A DNA stretch of 64,000 bases from Notolepis coatsorum. Taxonomy: Eukaryota > Chordata > Actinopteri > Aulopiformes > Paralepididae. A program made the translations under genes and the position numbers. The stretch is taken from the NCBI GenBank assembly GCA_963971535.1, contig CAXASK010000014.1:2040281-2104280 (forward strand). Reading direction: 5' to 3'. Below are positions 1 to 11,775 of this stretch, one piece after another (the stretch's first letter is position 1; each line of letters starts with the position of its first letter). Below the pieces are notes generated by a model, which was not told the DNA's origin, did no database searches, and was given only the letters and a program-made list of their open reading frames with translations.

Positions 1-204
1 CTCCACCCTGATTAGGGTTAGTAATTGGCCAGACCCCTCTGGAGCCTGCTGGCAGAGGGTACTAATCCATACCGTGCCAGGTTAAAACCATTTCCCTTGT
101 AGTGTTGTGGCTAGCCATCCCGCCATCTGCACCAAGCTGATTACACTTTAATGAGGGAGAGGGAAGACTCGCTCTCCCAAAACACCAGGACGGGGCAGGG
201 AAAG

Positions 205-206
<2 letters not shown>
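1..206. other. unassigned flank
   Basis: No gene, RNA or repeat structure is visible before the TG microsatellite. Confidence 0.4.

Positions 207-279
<73 letters not shown>
207..279. repeat. (TG)n microsatellite
   Basis: Uninterrupted TG dinucleotides for about 73 bp. Open frames across it (Cys-Val or His-Thr runs) are artefacts of the repeat. Confidence 0.98.
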
Positions 280-282
<3 letters not shown>

Positions 283-1004
283 GTGATTATCTGTATGCAA
301 AAGATAAAAGAGTGTGTGGGGGGTGTGAGGGGGTTAGCAGGAGGACCACAGAGCTCCCATTGGGTAGGAAACACCTGTCACCGGGGTTTAGGATGGGACC
401 TCTGACCCCGGCTGAAGCACTGGAGCGAGAAAAGAGAAAGGACCGGGAGAAATCAAGCACCTGGTCCTAAAAACAGTTAATGGGGCCGATGGTCGTCCGT
501 CATCCGCTGAACAACAACACTCCCAGTGACACTGGGACAGTGGGATCCATGCTCGAGGCGCTACTCAACTTCTAATCATATATTATTTAATAATACCTAA
601 TCTGATTATGAAATCGCATGGCTGCAAGTTGAAAACGTCATGTTGATTAATAGTGTAGTGTTACTACTACACGGGCCTGCTGGATATAAATATGTAGTTT
701 GACTGATACACAAAATGGGTTTATTTATGTTGATTTAATTTAGTTGTGTCGATGTTTCCATTTTTGCAAAATGGGTATATTCTGTTTGGTTTTACGCAAT
801 AAGTCTATCGGACGGTGTGTGCTGTATGTGTGTAGGGGCAGGTATATATATATAAGAATCTTTCTTCTTCCTGTTCCTTTTGGCCATGGGATTTGGTGAA
901 TTATATTAATATGTTCTGTTGGACTGTGGTAATTCCATGTACGAATAAATAAATAAATGATGATATAGACCGACATATGGGACAAAGAGAAGAGGCTAAG
1001 TAGA
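280..1004. other. unassigned intergenic sequence
   Basis: AT-rich sequence with no convincing coding frame. TAGAG-like words start near 1000 and lead into the following array. Confidence 0.4.
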
Positions 1005-2055
1005 GTAGAGTAGTGAAGGGTAGAGCTGAGTAGAGTATGGTAGTTAGAGTAGTGTAGAAGTAGAGTACACTAGAGTAGGGTAGAGTCATCATCGTCAAAG
1101 TACAGTACAGTAGAGTATAATAGGCTAGAGTAGAGTACAGTAGAGTATATTAGAATAGGCTAGAGTAGAGTAGAGTAGAGTATATTAGAATAGGCTAGAG
1201 TACAGTAGAGTATATTAGAATAGGCTAGAGTAGAGTAGAGTAGAGTAGAGTAGAGTAGAGTAGAGTAGAGTAGAATAGGCTAGAGTAGAGTAGAGTATAT
1301 TAGAATAGGCTAGAGTAGAGTAGAGTAGCGTAGAGTAGAGTAGAGTATATTAGAATAGGCTAGAGTAGAGTAGAGTAGAGTAGAGTAGAGTAGAGTAGAA
1401 TAGGCTAGAGTAGAGTAGAGTATATTAGAATAGGCTAGAGTAGAGTAGAGTAGCGTAGAGTAGAGTAGAGTATATTAGAATAGGCTAGAGTACAGTAGAG
1501 TAGAGTATATTAGAATAGGCTAGAGTACAGTAGAGTATATTAGAATAGGCTAGAGTACAGTAGAGTAGAGTATATTAGAATAGGCTAGAGTAGAGTAGAG
1601 TAGAGTATATTAGAATAGGCTAGAGTACAGTAGAGTATATTAGAATAGGCTAGAGTACAGTAGAGTAGAGTATATTAGAATAGGCTAGAGTAGAGTAGAG
1701 TAGAGTATATTAGAATAGGCTAGAGTACAGTAGAGTATATTAGAATAGGCTAGAGTACAGTAGAGTAGAGTATATTAGAATAGGCTAGAGTAGAGTAGAG
1801 TAGAGTATATTAGAATAGGCTAGAGTACAGTAGAGTATATTAGAATAGGCTAGAGTACAGTACAGTAGAGTATATTAGAATAGGCTAGAGTAGAGTACAG
1901 TAGAGTATATTAGAATAGGCTAGAGTAGAGTACAGTAGAGTATATTAGAATAGGCTAGAGTAGAGTACAGGAGTAGAGTATATTAGAATAGGCTAGAGTA
2001 GAGTACAGTAGAGTATATTAGAATAGGCTAGAGTAGAGTAGAGTGCAGTAGAGTA
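1005..2055. repeat. TAGAG pentanucleotide array with higher-order unit
   Basis: About 1 kb made of the pentamer TAGAG, with CAGTAG variants, interspersed with a recurring word TATATTAGAATAGGC. The two alternate to make longer units of roughly 35-60 bp that repeat more than 20 times, so this is a pentamer satellite with secondary higher-order structure. Confidence 0.95.
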
Positions 2056-4734
2056 CATCTTTATGATCTCTAAGGAGCTTTTTGTTTTGCAGCCAGTGGA
2101 TAACAAGCAATCATTGATAAAAACAACATACTGTACAAGACAAAAACAAGTTAAAAAACATCACCTACCCACCTACCTATGTATACTATCTACCTACCTA
2201 TGTACCTACCTACCTACCGGTACAATTTGTTGATCACAGCTGGGATGAGTCTTATGAAATATTTTTCTTTTGTTTTGTTCACATTGAGTTTCAAGGACAG
2301 GCTAACTAACTACTCCACCACATCCTGTTCTACAGCCTGGCTGATACCGACCCCTAGTGGCTGCAGCTTGGTATAACAGACTGACACAGTCCAAACAAAA
2401 CAAGAGTTATTAAAATAATGTTCTAAACATACTGGTAGATGTTAACGTTGAAAGAATGATATAATAACCACTTAACATACTGGTAGATCTAGTTATTGTT
2501 GAAGGAATGATAACCCTGTTTACCAAGTCCCACGTGATTGTTGTAGCTGGACATTTGAATAAAATATTCAACAAATTACAAACGAATGAATTGAAGATGG
2601 ACATTGACACATGTAGATCAAATTGCCTATTTGTCACAATTATTCGCACCATCCCTTTCTTGTCACAGCTGTTGCACAAATGGTGAAAAGTTATACTGGT
2701 TATTACTGGTCAACACATCTGAGCATAACAATTCTTTTTAAGGTTTTAGAGGAATAGATCTCTACTATAAAGTAACACTATCTTCCCTTACACTTTATTT
2801 TCGATCAAATGTAACTGGTGCATGTGCTACAGAGGAACGTATAGAGTATGTTAACATTCCTTCAATGGTAAACAAGATCTCAACGTTGATCTTGCATATA
2901 TTGCACAATTTAAAAAGCGGCTTAAAAAATACACATTAGAGAAATATAGAATCGAGTAATGCGGATAAACAAAGTCATGTTATTTTGTGTTATGTAGTGC
3001 TGTACTGTATTCACTGCTGTCAAGTGACTCAAGTTTTTTCTTTTTGTACTATAAGTCAAAGTATAGTATATAATGTATTATACAAAATTATGTTAAATCA
3101 AGTAAAGTTTTATGGAAGAAAAAAAAAAGTAAATGTAAGGGGGTAGGGATCAATAAGCTTAGCTTCCCTCTACTCCTTTTTTGAACATGTCAACAAACTA
3201 ACTACATTGCTCTTGACTTTTTGCTTAATTTCTTTTTCATCATGATTGTTATGTTTGACGGAGCTTGATATTGGGATTTGTTTGGAGGAATATGGAGAAT
3301 ATATGTTAAAAAATTAACTTTTTCATTCATTCAAAGTTTTGTACCTAATTTTCTGCATTGTACCTCAGTTTACTAATTGTACTACTTTAGATTGTATATT
3401 GTATATATGTATATTTATTGCTCTTTACTTTTTTATTTTTTTTTTGCTTACTTTCTTACTTATTTTACTGTATGAAGCACACTCTCAGGGGCTCATACAG
3501 AACCAAGCATTTCACTGTAAAGTATGTGTATTTTATTGTGATATTTAATAAACAAACTTGAACTTGATCTACGAGTAGCCAAGCTTGACATTAATTTATC
3601 ATTTGATTGGTTTGAAAACACTACTTTCCACAACATTTGCAAAATGTATCATTTTTCAATAATAACTTATTCAGACCTGGAAAACGATTTTTTTTGTTTT
3701 TACAATTGCATGACGTTTTCAGGTTTTCCATGACCAGCTGTCCCCACACCTCCACCCCCACGCCATCTAGGGGTTGGCGAAGAAATCGATACAGAAATAC
3801 ATCGCAATCTTTTGCGTGCCAATATTATAATCGACACAGTGACGCCAAGTATCAATATTTATTCAATATAAATATTGGAATATAAATGATTGGAATGAGG
3901 TGAACAGAATGAAAACGTTATCTTATTAGATATAGATTTGTATTTATGGCAGATGTAAGCAAAGTCTTCCATTGGGGACATCATTTGCAATTGAAGAAAG
4001 GTAATAAATCGCAATATCGTGATATTACAATATTGTGATTCTAGTATCACGATAATATCGTATCGACGTGGATAAAAGTATTTTTCCTGGGGTCTGTAAG
4101 GGGCATTAACAGGGTTTCCATGACGATACAGAACACAGTTCAGGAATGATGTTAGAGTTGCTGTTCTAAACACTGGTGTCTGGTAGGACGTTCCCGGGAA
4201 AATCTTCTGGCACACAGGAAGTGATGCGTTTTACATCACCAGCAGCGAAAGCAGTTTGTCTGGAATGAATAGACGACTAACTCAGTAGTATGAATTTTCA
4301 TGATGGAAAGCAAGTCAATACAGTACAAACCCTGCAATGACCGCTTATCACCAGTAGATGTCGCTAAAACAAACAGAAATGAGGATCTTGCAGATTACCA
4401 CTTTAGACTGAACATTATTTTTCTATTTAAATTCAGTACATTTGAAAATCAAGATTAACTCCGGGCCAACAGCGCCCGCTGCTGATGGCCCTTCCGTGCC
4501 AACGCTATATATCCAATGGAGAATACGACTTATTTGCGAGTACTTAAAACATATCAAATATAATAGCAATAGATCTAAATAACAGTGATCGTCAATGAGT
4601 TGCTTCCAGTCAACAACATGCACGAAACAGATAATTTTTTCATACATACATTTCCATTTTATACCGTGATGAATATCAATATATTTCTAGAGCGTTCTGT
4701 CTCATCTCAATAAACTCCAGCAAATCAAGCTTAA
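2056..4734. other. unassigned intergenic sequence with old retroposon remnants
   Basis: Contains a short CTAC-rich stretch near 2165-2218. A retroposon-like 3' end near 3340-3575 finishes in AATAAACAAACTTGAACTTGA, resembling the tail of the LINE at 20412-21650. Sequence near 3788-4075, with repeated ATCG/CGAT words, resembles the interior of the element at 42584-43074. No host coding exon was recognised. Confidence 0.4.
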
Positions 4735-5151
4735 AGGGGAACTATCTTATAAATGGCCTTTTTCAGTGTTTAGCATTTTTCCTAGCTATGTGAACTTATA
4801 TTAATATGATCTATGTCTCTAATTCTCATATTGGCGCATTCTTCCAATTCTCCTCTCACAATATTCACCCTCACTGAACTGAGTCATCTGAAAACGTGCT
4901 GATTTGTGATGTCAGAGAGACACCGCTGCATGATAATGTCCCAGATGCCACCAGGCCACACAGTGGTTTAGGAGCCCAGGCTCAAAACGGCTCGAGATCT
5001 TGAGGTAGAAAAATGCTGTTTTTGAGGACTTCCATTAGAAATACAAAACAATGAATAAAAAAAAATAAAAAATTACAGAGGTGTTCCATAAACTCACAGG
5101 AATTGTGTAAAAGTGCCCAAATAGTGAAAGAAATAGTAAAATAGTTCCCCT
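4735..5151. mobile_element. TTAA-flanked MITE, copy 1
   Basis: Terminal inverted repeat AGGGGAACTA at the left and its complement TAGTTCCCCT at the right, flanked on both sides by TTAA (4731-4734 and 5152-5155). A close copy lies at 52591-53005 and a divergent longer relative at 22254-23624. TTAA targets are typical of piggyBac and Kolobok transposases. No transposase is encoded, so it is non-autonomous. Confidence 0.8.
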
Positions 5152-5155
5152 TTAA

Positions 5156-5802
5156 ATTAATTTCCTTAGAAATCGTAGCTTGATTTATGAATCGTTTTCA
5201 AATAAACGCTAGATTATCCATATTATATGTGTCCTTATGCACGAAGAGAAGCGGGGTCTGAAAAATCGCTTCTCCGTTACTTTGGTCGGCGCGAACCTCA
5301 CATACACACTCCGATGGCGGTGATAGGAACATCTGATTACCCCAAGATTCGTAACATAAAGGCCTTACCTCACATCTGATGTCATGCAAAAAGATGAATC
5401 CAATTCCTGATCGCCATTCCAAATATCGATTGCGTCCATTGATCCAACGTTATAGTCCAAAACACATAATCCACAATGCTCCCAGTGGGGGGACTCAATG
5501 CAATATTATCCAGCTGCATGCCCGAGAAGTAAAACCTGGACCGGACTTATTTTTTTGATGCACAGTCCCAGCCAATCCAATGATGTGCAATACCATCCGG
5601 GAGACGATAGGCGGCGGTATTTGCCCTTTGCGAGCTCAGACCCATTCCCAATGATAACGTCAGGCTGGAATCGCTGGATGGATGAAAAATGAATGGATAG
5701 CGCTAATAAAAGAAATAACGATTAAAACCAGACTATACTCGTGATTGGCACGGAAGCGATGGCGAGTTAACCCGACTATACTCATGGTTGGCAATGAATG
5801 GG
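5156..5802. mobile_element. piggyBac-like non-autonomous fragment
   Basis: Shares sequence with 17651-18527, 49517-49990 and 59288-59960, including a block reading AAATAAACGCTAGATTATC. The right side ends at a TTAA (5803-5806). The left terminus is unclear and may have been lost where the 4735-5151 MITE inserted. No transposase is seen. Confidence 0.5.
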
Positions 5803-5819
5803 TTAAGAATGGATATAAT

Positions 5820-5945
5820 AATACAATTCACCGTAGCACTCATGTAGCACAATATACACAACCCTAGGTTATAGGCAAACCAGCTAACTAGCTACACAAT
5901 ATACACATCTTTGGGTTATAGCTTATAGGGAAACCAGCTACACAA
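5820..5945. repeat. short tandem repeat, split by a transposon (left part)
   Basis: Two to three units built on the words GGTTATAGGCAAACCAGCTA and ACACAATATACACATC. The same units continue at 7376-7470 on the far side of the 5946-7375 element, so that element landed inside a pre-existing tandem repeat. Confidence 0.7.
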
Positions 5946-7375
5946 TAGTGTTGTCACGATACTGGAATTTCGAACTTCGATACGATACCTTGAAAAGTAT
6001 CGATATTCAATACCATTTTCGATACCACGGCGAAAAAGGTTCAATCTTAAAATGTCTGGTACTATAAGAGAAGATAAATATAACACTTTTAAAACCCTTT
6101 GTTTATCTTTAGATCACACATTTAAAAATAACTAAATGATATAATCTTAGAAATTAAGTAAAGTTAATAGTACAGATTGATTGAATCAATCAATTGATTG
6201 AACATTTTATTAACAGATTGCAGAATGGGTACAATACAGTAGGGGAGACCGGGGCACAGTGGATCAAGGGGCACAGTGAATCAGTGGCTATTTATAGAAA
6301 CTTGCACACAGGAATGCCTTGATGATGTCATCAGTGTGTGCCTCTGGTTAATCCATATCTGAAAATGTGTTTAATTTCCAGGCAACACACTCTTGTGAAG
6401 AATTGAAAAGTAATCCCCGTTTTGTACCATCAAATGTAAAATTTCGGGTTTTTAAGTGATTCACTGTGCCCCGGTAAAAGGAGGTTGCTTTGTTTGTTGA
6501 CTAACGGCAATATTAACTCCTCAATTTAACTATTTTTTATTCCAAATATAACTATATATATATATATTATATCAATCTGTGCCATACTATTGCATGCTTT
6601 ATCCGGTTTCAGAAAAATTATGTATATAATATCTGGACTGATGCACAGTGCCCCAGGTAGCGATCCACTGTACCGGTGGGGCGCAGTGGATCAAATATAT
6701 TTTTACATTCAACCCCATCTCATATTTGGCAGTTGGCAGGATATGTTTTATAGAGAACATATTCTGCTATCAATTCCACAGTAGACCAGAACCATGCTGT
6801 CATCAAGCCAGGAAAAATGCTGAAATATAAGATTTCTGATCCACTGTGCCCGGTCTCCCCTACAGCTCAATACACACAATTGTTAAGGGGTTGCAGACCA
6901 GAGAAAGACTTTTGTCTTGTTTACATCAGGGTCCCCCATTTCCAATTCATCATAACATAATATGAAAAAAAAATGTGTTGTCAAATTTAATTTACCTTTT
7001 TTCAACTGCAAAGTAAAACTTTGTCAACATGTTTTATCTAATAAAATAAAGTTAAGTCTGTTCATCTCACTTCAATAATTTTTATTGCAGAACATGGTAT
7101 TTTCTCAAGCAGACGGATGTAAACACTGTAATCTGTGTTGCATGTACCTGACAAACTGAACTGTTTGTATTAGTCATATTCCAACTTAACTGAATGCACA
7201 TGTGTGTGTGTGTGTGGACTACTGTACCATTACAGGTATTGAAATTAACAATGCAACTTCCTTATGCAATTTTGTATGAATAATTAAATATCGATATTGC
7301 GGAAAATTAGTATTGAAACCGTTTTAAGTAATCAGAATCGATGTATCGGAAAAAACGATATTTTTGACAACACTA
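5946..7375. mobile_element. hAT-like element with 8-bp target duplication
   Basis: Begins TAGTGTTGTCA and ends with its exact complement TGACAACACTA. It is flanked by the perfect 8-bp direct repeat CTACACAA (5938-5945 and 7376-7383), the hAT signature. The interior (about 6985-7260) is shared with the MITE at 42584-43074. Another inverted-repeat element is nested at 6240-6862. No transposase ORF. Confidence 0.85.
6240..6862. mobile_element. nested inverted-repeat MITE
   Basis: Left end TAGGGGAGACCGGGGCACAG and right end with the complementary CTGTGCCCGGTCTCCCCTA. Internal copies of the CACAGTGGATCA motif occur in both orientations. It is flanked by CAG on both sides, or TA if the first and last two bases are the target. 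It interrupts a repeat module also found at 50680-50820 and 56280-56420. The superfamily is undetermined. Confidence 0.8.
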
Positions 7376-7474
7376 CTACACAATATACACATCTTTGGGT
7401 TATAGGCAGAGCAGCTAGCTACACAATACAATATACACATCCCTAGGTTATAGGCAAACCAGCTAACTAGTTAC

Positions 7475-7815
7475 TCAGACCATCAGACTCTCCCCGAGTC
7501 CCTCACTCTCCAGCTTCAAATCCTGTCTCAAAACCCACCTGTTCTCCATAGCTTTTAACCTTCCATACCCATAACCTCCCTCCCACATCCTGTTGTTATT
7601 GTGGCTCTATGTTCCTGTGTATTTCATATTGTTCCGTTTCCCCTGTGGTTGTTTCTTTTCTTTCTGCCTACTGTCAGCGACTTTGGGTTACTGAGAAGCA
7701 CTATAAATTAGGGATGTCCGATATTGGCATTAAAATGTGATATAGGAAAATATCGGTATCGGTTTAATATCGAGCATCCCTACTATAAATTAAATGAATT
7801 ATTATTATTAACCTT
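7475..7815 (+). mobile_element. LINE 3'-end remnant
   Basis: Resembles the 3' end of a non-LTR retrotransposon: degraded codons for a serine-rich stretch then FKSCLKTHLF, and further on an untranslated tail reading GAGAAGCACTATAAATTA and ATTATTATTATT. A 74-bp hAT MITE sits inside it. The clade cannot be fixed from so short a piece. Confidence 0.6.
7709..7782. mobile_element. 74-bp hAT MITE
   Basis: Starts TAGGGATGTCCGATATT and ends AATATCGAGCATCCCTA. It is flanked by the perfect 8-bp duplication CTATAAAT (7701-7708 and 7783-7790). It has the same termini as the 468-bp element at 25679-26146 but is reduced to little more than its ends. Confidence 0.9.
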
Positions 7816-7894
7816 AACCCTTATCCCCAACAGCAGCATATTGTTCCAACACCTGGCCCTTCTCAGTTGACCAAGACTTTTTATTTATTTTTTT

Positions 7895-8200
7895 CATGCT
7901 GAATGAGTTATTTCCTGACCAAAGAAAATGTCTAATTTCTGCACAGTGGTAGAGTAGACACAACATTGGAAAGGCATATTACTGTTCCACTGTGACTCGT
8001 TTACAAGATCCAGTAATAAAACACCAAATTGACAGTTTCTACCAACATGGAGGAAAATGGGCATTCTAAACATTCCATGAAAGGCCTCCATTGACACAAC
8101 TCTATACATGTAGCAATTTCTTTTTATTATTATTATCTTCTCAAAATTCAGACAAATATTGCCAAATAAAATACCATAAAATGTTAAAAAGTCCAAAGGT
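7895..8200. repeat. dispersed repeat shared with 13440-13650
   Basis: Words such as GATCCAGTAATAAAACACCAA, AACATGGAGGAAAA and AAACATTCCATGAAAGGCCTC recur in the same order, with substitutions, near 13515-13650. Neither copy has a convincing coding frame or clear ends. Family unknown. Confidence 0.6.
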
Positions 8201-8925
8201 GGCGGGTACTTCTTTCAGCAATTTGTAGGCTGCTTACAAGGGAACACACAATTACTCGCTTTTTTTCCCAATGAAAATATTCATAAATAAAGAAAACACT
8301 TAATAGGAAACTTCAAGACTTTTATTCCACCACTTTAATGACAGAGGAACGCATAACAACCTAATAAAAAAAAATAAAGATTCAGTCATTCACGCAACAG
8401 TCATATACATTTTAAGATCAACTGCCTCAATGAGCCAAGCTTGAAGGAATTCTAAAAGGCAACCAATAATACAAAAATATACTCTTTATATTTTTCTTTT
8501 TGAAATTTTTGCATTTTCTGTCACTTGTTAGGCCAAATTATTCCCCACATACATAATCATACACTTCTCAGTAAAGAACACTTCTCTCAGTAAAGAACAG
8601 ACAGATGAGGGCGTCATCTGCATATAATGATTCTAATTCTATGGACTTCTGTCTGAAAATTAGTTTTCCAAAAGCCTGGTTTTGCAGAGGGTCAAACAGG
8701 ACAGAACACTAATATTGGTACAGTTAATAAAATAAAATGTAAGAAATTGTATAATAAAATAAAAAGCGCTCAGTTTGTTTGACATTAATGTGGACAATTT
8801 CTCCTCCAGTCCTGAGTTTCAATCCAGCATACATGTATGGACAAGAACTTCTAAAGTTAAACTAAAAGTCTAGCATTCAGCTTAAATAGTCACACCTTGA
8901 GACATTCATATGCAACATTGTTTAA
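8201..8925. other. unassigned intergenic sequence
   Basis: AT-rich, many stops in all frames, no structure recognised. Confidence 0.4.
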
Positions 8926-9307
8926 AGCCCCAATCCAGGATTTTGTTTTATTATATAAATTATATATACATAGATGTCTGTTTAACAGTACAGTCTAGAC
9001 TAGACTGTTAAAAAAAATCTTGACAACTTTAAAATCCCACCTAGACCTGTTTGCTCCACTGAAAAAAAATTATGAAACATAAATGAACCATTTAGAGATT
9101 CTGAATGTTAAAAACTGTGTTTTGTTTAACGGTCTTGTACTAGAAAGGACAATTCAAGTACTAGTTATTTTGCACAAGTACTTGCAGGATAAAAAACTAA
9201 TTTGACAAAGATTACCCTCAAAAACGAATGAAATAAAACAGAAATGCCAACAGTGAATTAATATTGGCACCATGGGTGGCACTGCACTACAGTTCTGGAT
9301 TGGGGCT
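8926..9307. mobile_element. TTAA-flanked MITE
   Basis: Left end AGCCCCAATCCAG and right end CTGGATTGGGGCT are inverted repeats flanked by TTAA at 8922-8925 and 9308-9311. It is non-autonomous and unrelated in sequence to the AGGGGAACTA family. Confidence 0.75.
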
Positions 9308-11429
9308 TTAAAAAATTAAATTAAAGAAATTCTCAACCACAGTTAATGTCCTGGAAAAATCCACATCCGGCACTACAAATATGCCGCCATTCACCACATA
9401 ATTTCCTCCAAAATTGACTCAGTGAGGCAAATCTAACAACAAGAGGACCAAAATATAAAATACTTCAAATCAGGCTTTCCCCAACCGTGGTCTGATCCAA
9501 AATGGGGTTGGCCACTATGTGAATGGGAGCGGCGAGGAATTCCTAATAAAACTAAAATGTCTACCAATAATAATATTTGGTCACTATTTAGACGCGGAAA
9601 AACAACCGCCAAGAGCTTTTACGCAGAGAAGCCACAGGGTTGTTTTTCTACTGTGTTAAAGACTCGACACCAGATCACATTCATTCAATGTTGGCTTGTA
9701 GGAATTCTCCAACATCAACATAGGGGTCAATAACTTAGAAATAATAAAGGATGGGGACCCCTGACTTAGTGTGTGTGTGTGTGTGTTGGGTGGAGTAGAG
9801 AAGGGGTGGGGTCATGATGATTGTATATATTTTTTTCAAGGATCAGGTCTTCAGTTATGAGTGAGCTCCAGGGTCAGTTTGCATTTCTGCAAGCTCTGTA
9901 CTCATTATTGTCACATTGGTATATTTAGTATACAGATGCAGGGGTACCGTGGTATATCCTTGGTATTTTAGTATACAGATGCAGGGGTACTGTGGTATAT
10001 CCTTGGTATACAAATGCAGGGGTACCGTGATATATCCCTGACTCGTTAATAAATTCCCAGTTCCCACACACCATCATCAGCCTTTATTTCAGTGTGAAGG
10101 TCAAAGATCCTTTGTCTGGTAAACCATCTCTACGTCGTACTGAATACAGTGTAGTGCAAGTGAAGACAAGCTCCCCCAGTTTACAAAGTCACAATTTGAT
10201 TTGAGTGATGATAGGAGCTAAAAAGGCAATGGGGTTGTTTATTTAGATAACGGGAGACATGCCGTCCAATGAGCTCTTCAGAATTGGAGCCAAAACCAGA
10301 ATCGCCAGGAGCTCAGAACTGTATTCCTTTCGCGTGGATAATAGCTAATTAGCTATAGACCTTTTGGGTGGAATTGTGTTGCTAGGGGGAACAGCTTGGT
10401 TCCAAGTGTATTTCCTGTCAGCTATTGCAAATTTAAAATGTTGGCATGTTTGAAAAAGTCTATATCCTGGTTTAAAGGGAGGATTCAGATGTTTTTTGGA
10501 CATATGCAAATCGGGAAGGAGGCAGCAAATGGGGTTACAAGACAAAAAAAAAAAGTGTTCATCCACGCCATAACATGCAGACAAAGGCTTTAACCATCCA
10601 CAACAAACCGCTTCAGAGCAACACAACGTGTCCCCAGCGTGACGTCATACTACGCACTGGGGCTTGTCAAATTAATCAAGCATAGGAAATGCTAGAGGAC
10701 CCTGATTTGTTGTCTGCATGTTATAGTGTGGATTCCTATTTCTATCAAGTGACCTTGTTTACTACCCGTCTGAAACGTCCCGGTCCACCCACTCAGAACC
10801 GGGCCAGAACTCTGACCACAGGACTGTCGGGTGAGACAGCTAATGGCATCGCATCAACTACTACACCACTAGAAAGTACTACATAATATACACACCACCT
10901 AACATCCAAAAAAATCCAAACAATCCCTTTAAGGTCTTCTTAGCCAATGCCCGTATACATGAGTAAATAGAAGACTGCGAGCGTTACCATGGAAACAGAA
11001 CTCGGACCGCAAAACCCCAGAGTAAACAGGATGGTGTTTACATGCCCCAGTACCTCGGCTAATATCTGCATTATTTCCCAGAGTTGGGACAGCTTATCCC
11101 CGCTGCTGTAAAGGGGATATGTATGTTGCATCCGCTCAGATGGATATCATCTTCATATACAGTAAATGCACTCATTGACATGATCATTCATTAGGTTTAT
11201 TAAAAAAAATATAATAATATGTAACACATTCCCTCTTTATGTCTTTGTCTTTATGAACAATAAACATATTGGTTCAACCCTTGCTTTTGACTTTGTGAAG
11301 ATCAGGGTTCATTAATAATGATTTCAGGAGTGGCAGTCGGCCCGGCGCCCGCCTGCCTCCGTGCCCAATAGTGACATTGACCACCCGTTTAAATGCAGGG
11401 AGTCACCCGGGCATCGGCCATATTCTGGT
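9308..11429. other. unassigned intergenic sequence with small tandem repeats
   Basis: Contains a short GT run near 9770-9786. A tandem block near 9915-10035 has a unit of about 35-45 bp including GCAGGGGTACCGTGG, in three to four copies. No exon was recognised. Frames of 60-90 codons here have no recognisable domains. Confidence 0.4.
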
Positions 11430-11775
11430 TCAGGTCTTATTGGGGTTACCCCTTTCACTGCCACACGACAGAAGGTTACCCCTTTCACTGCCACACGACA
11501 GAAGGTTACCCCTTTCACTGCCACACGACAGAAGGTTACCCCTTTCACTGCCACACGACAGAAGGTTACCCCTTTCACTGCCACACGACAGAAGGTTACC
11601 CCTTGCACTGCCACACGACAGAAGGTTAACCCTTTCACTGCCACACGACAGAAGGTTAACCCTTTCACAACCACACTACGTACGGTTAACCCTTTCACTA
11701 CCACACTCCAGACTGTTGTGTGGTAAGTGAAAGGGTTAACCGTACGTAGTGTGGTAGTGAAAGGGTTATTAAGAC
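11430..11775. repeat. 30-bp minisatellite derived from an inverted-repeat element
   Basis: About nine units of roughly 30 bp containing CCTTTCACTGCCACACGAC. The last units shift to CCTTTCACAACCACACTACG and are followed by the inverted form GTGTGGTAGTGAAAGGGTTA. The same motif makes the termini of the small element at 56085-56172 and recurs at 14785-14945, so the array looks like an internally expanded MITE end. Confidence 0.9.
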
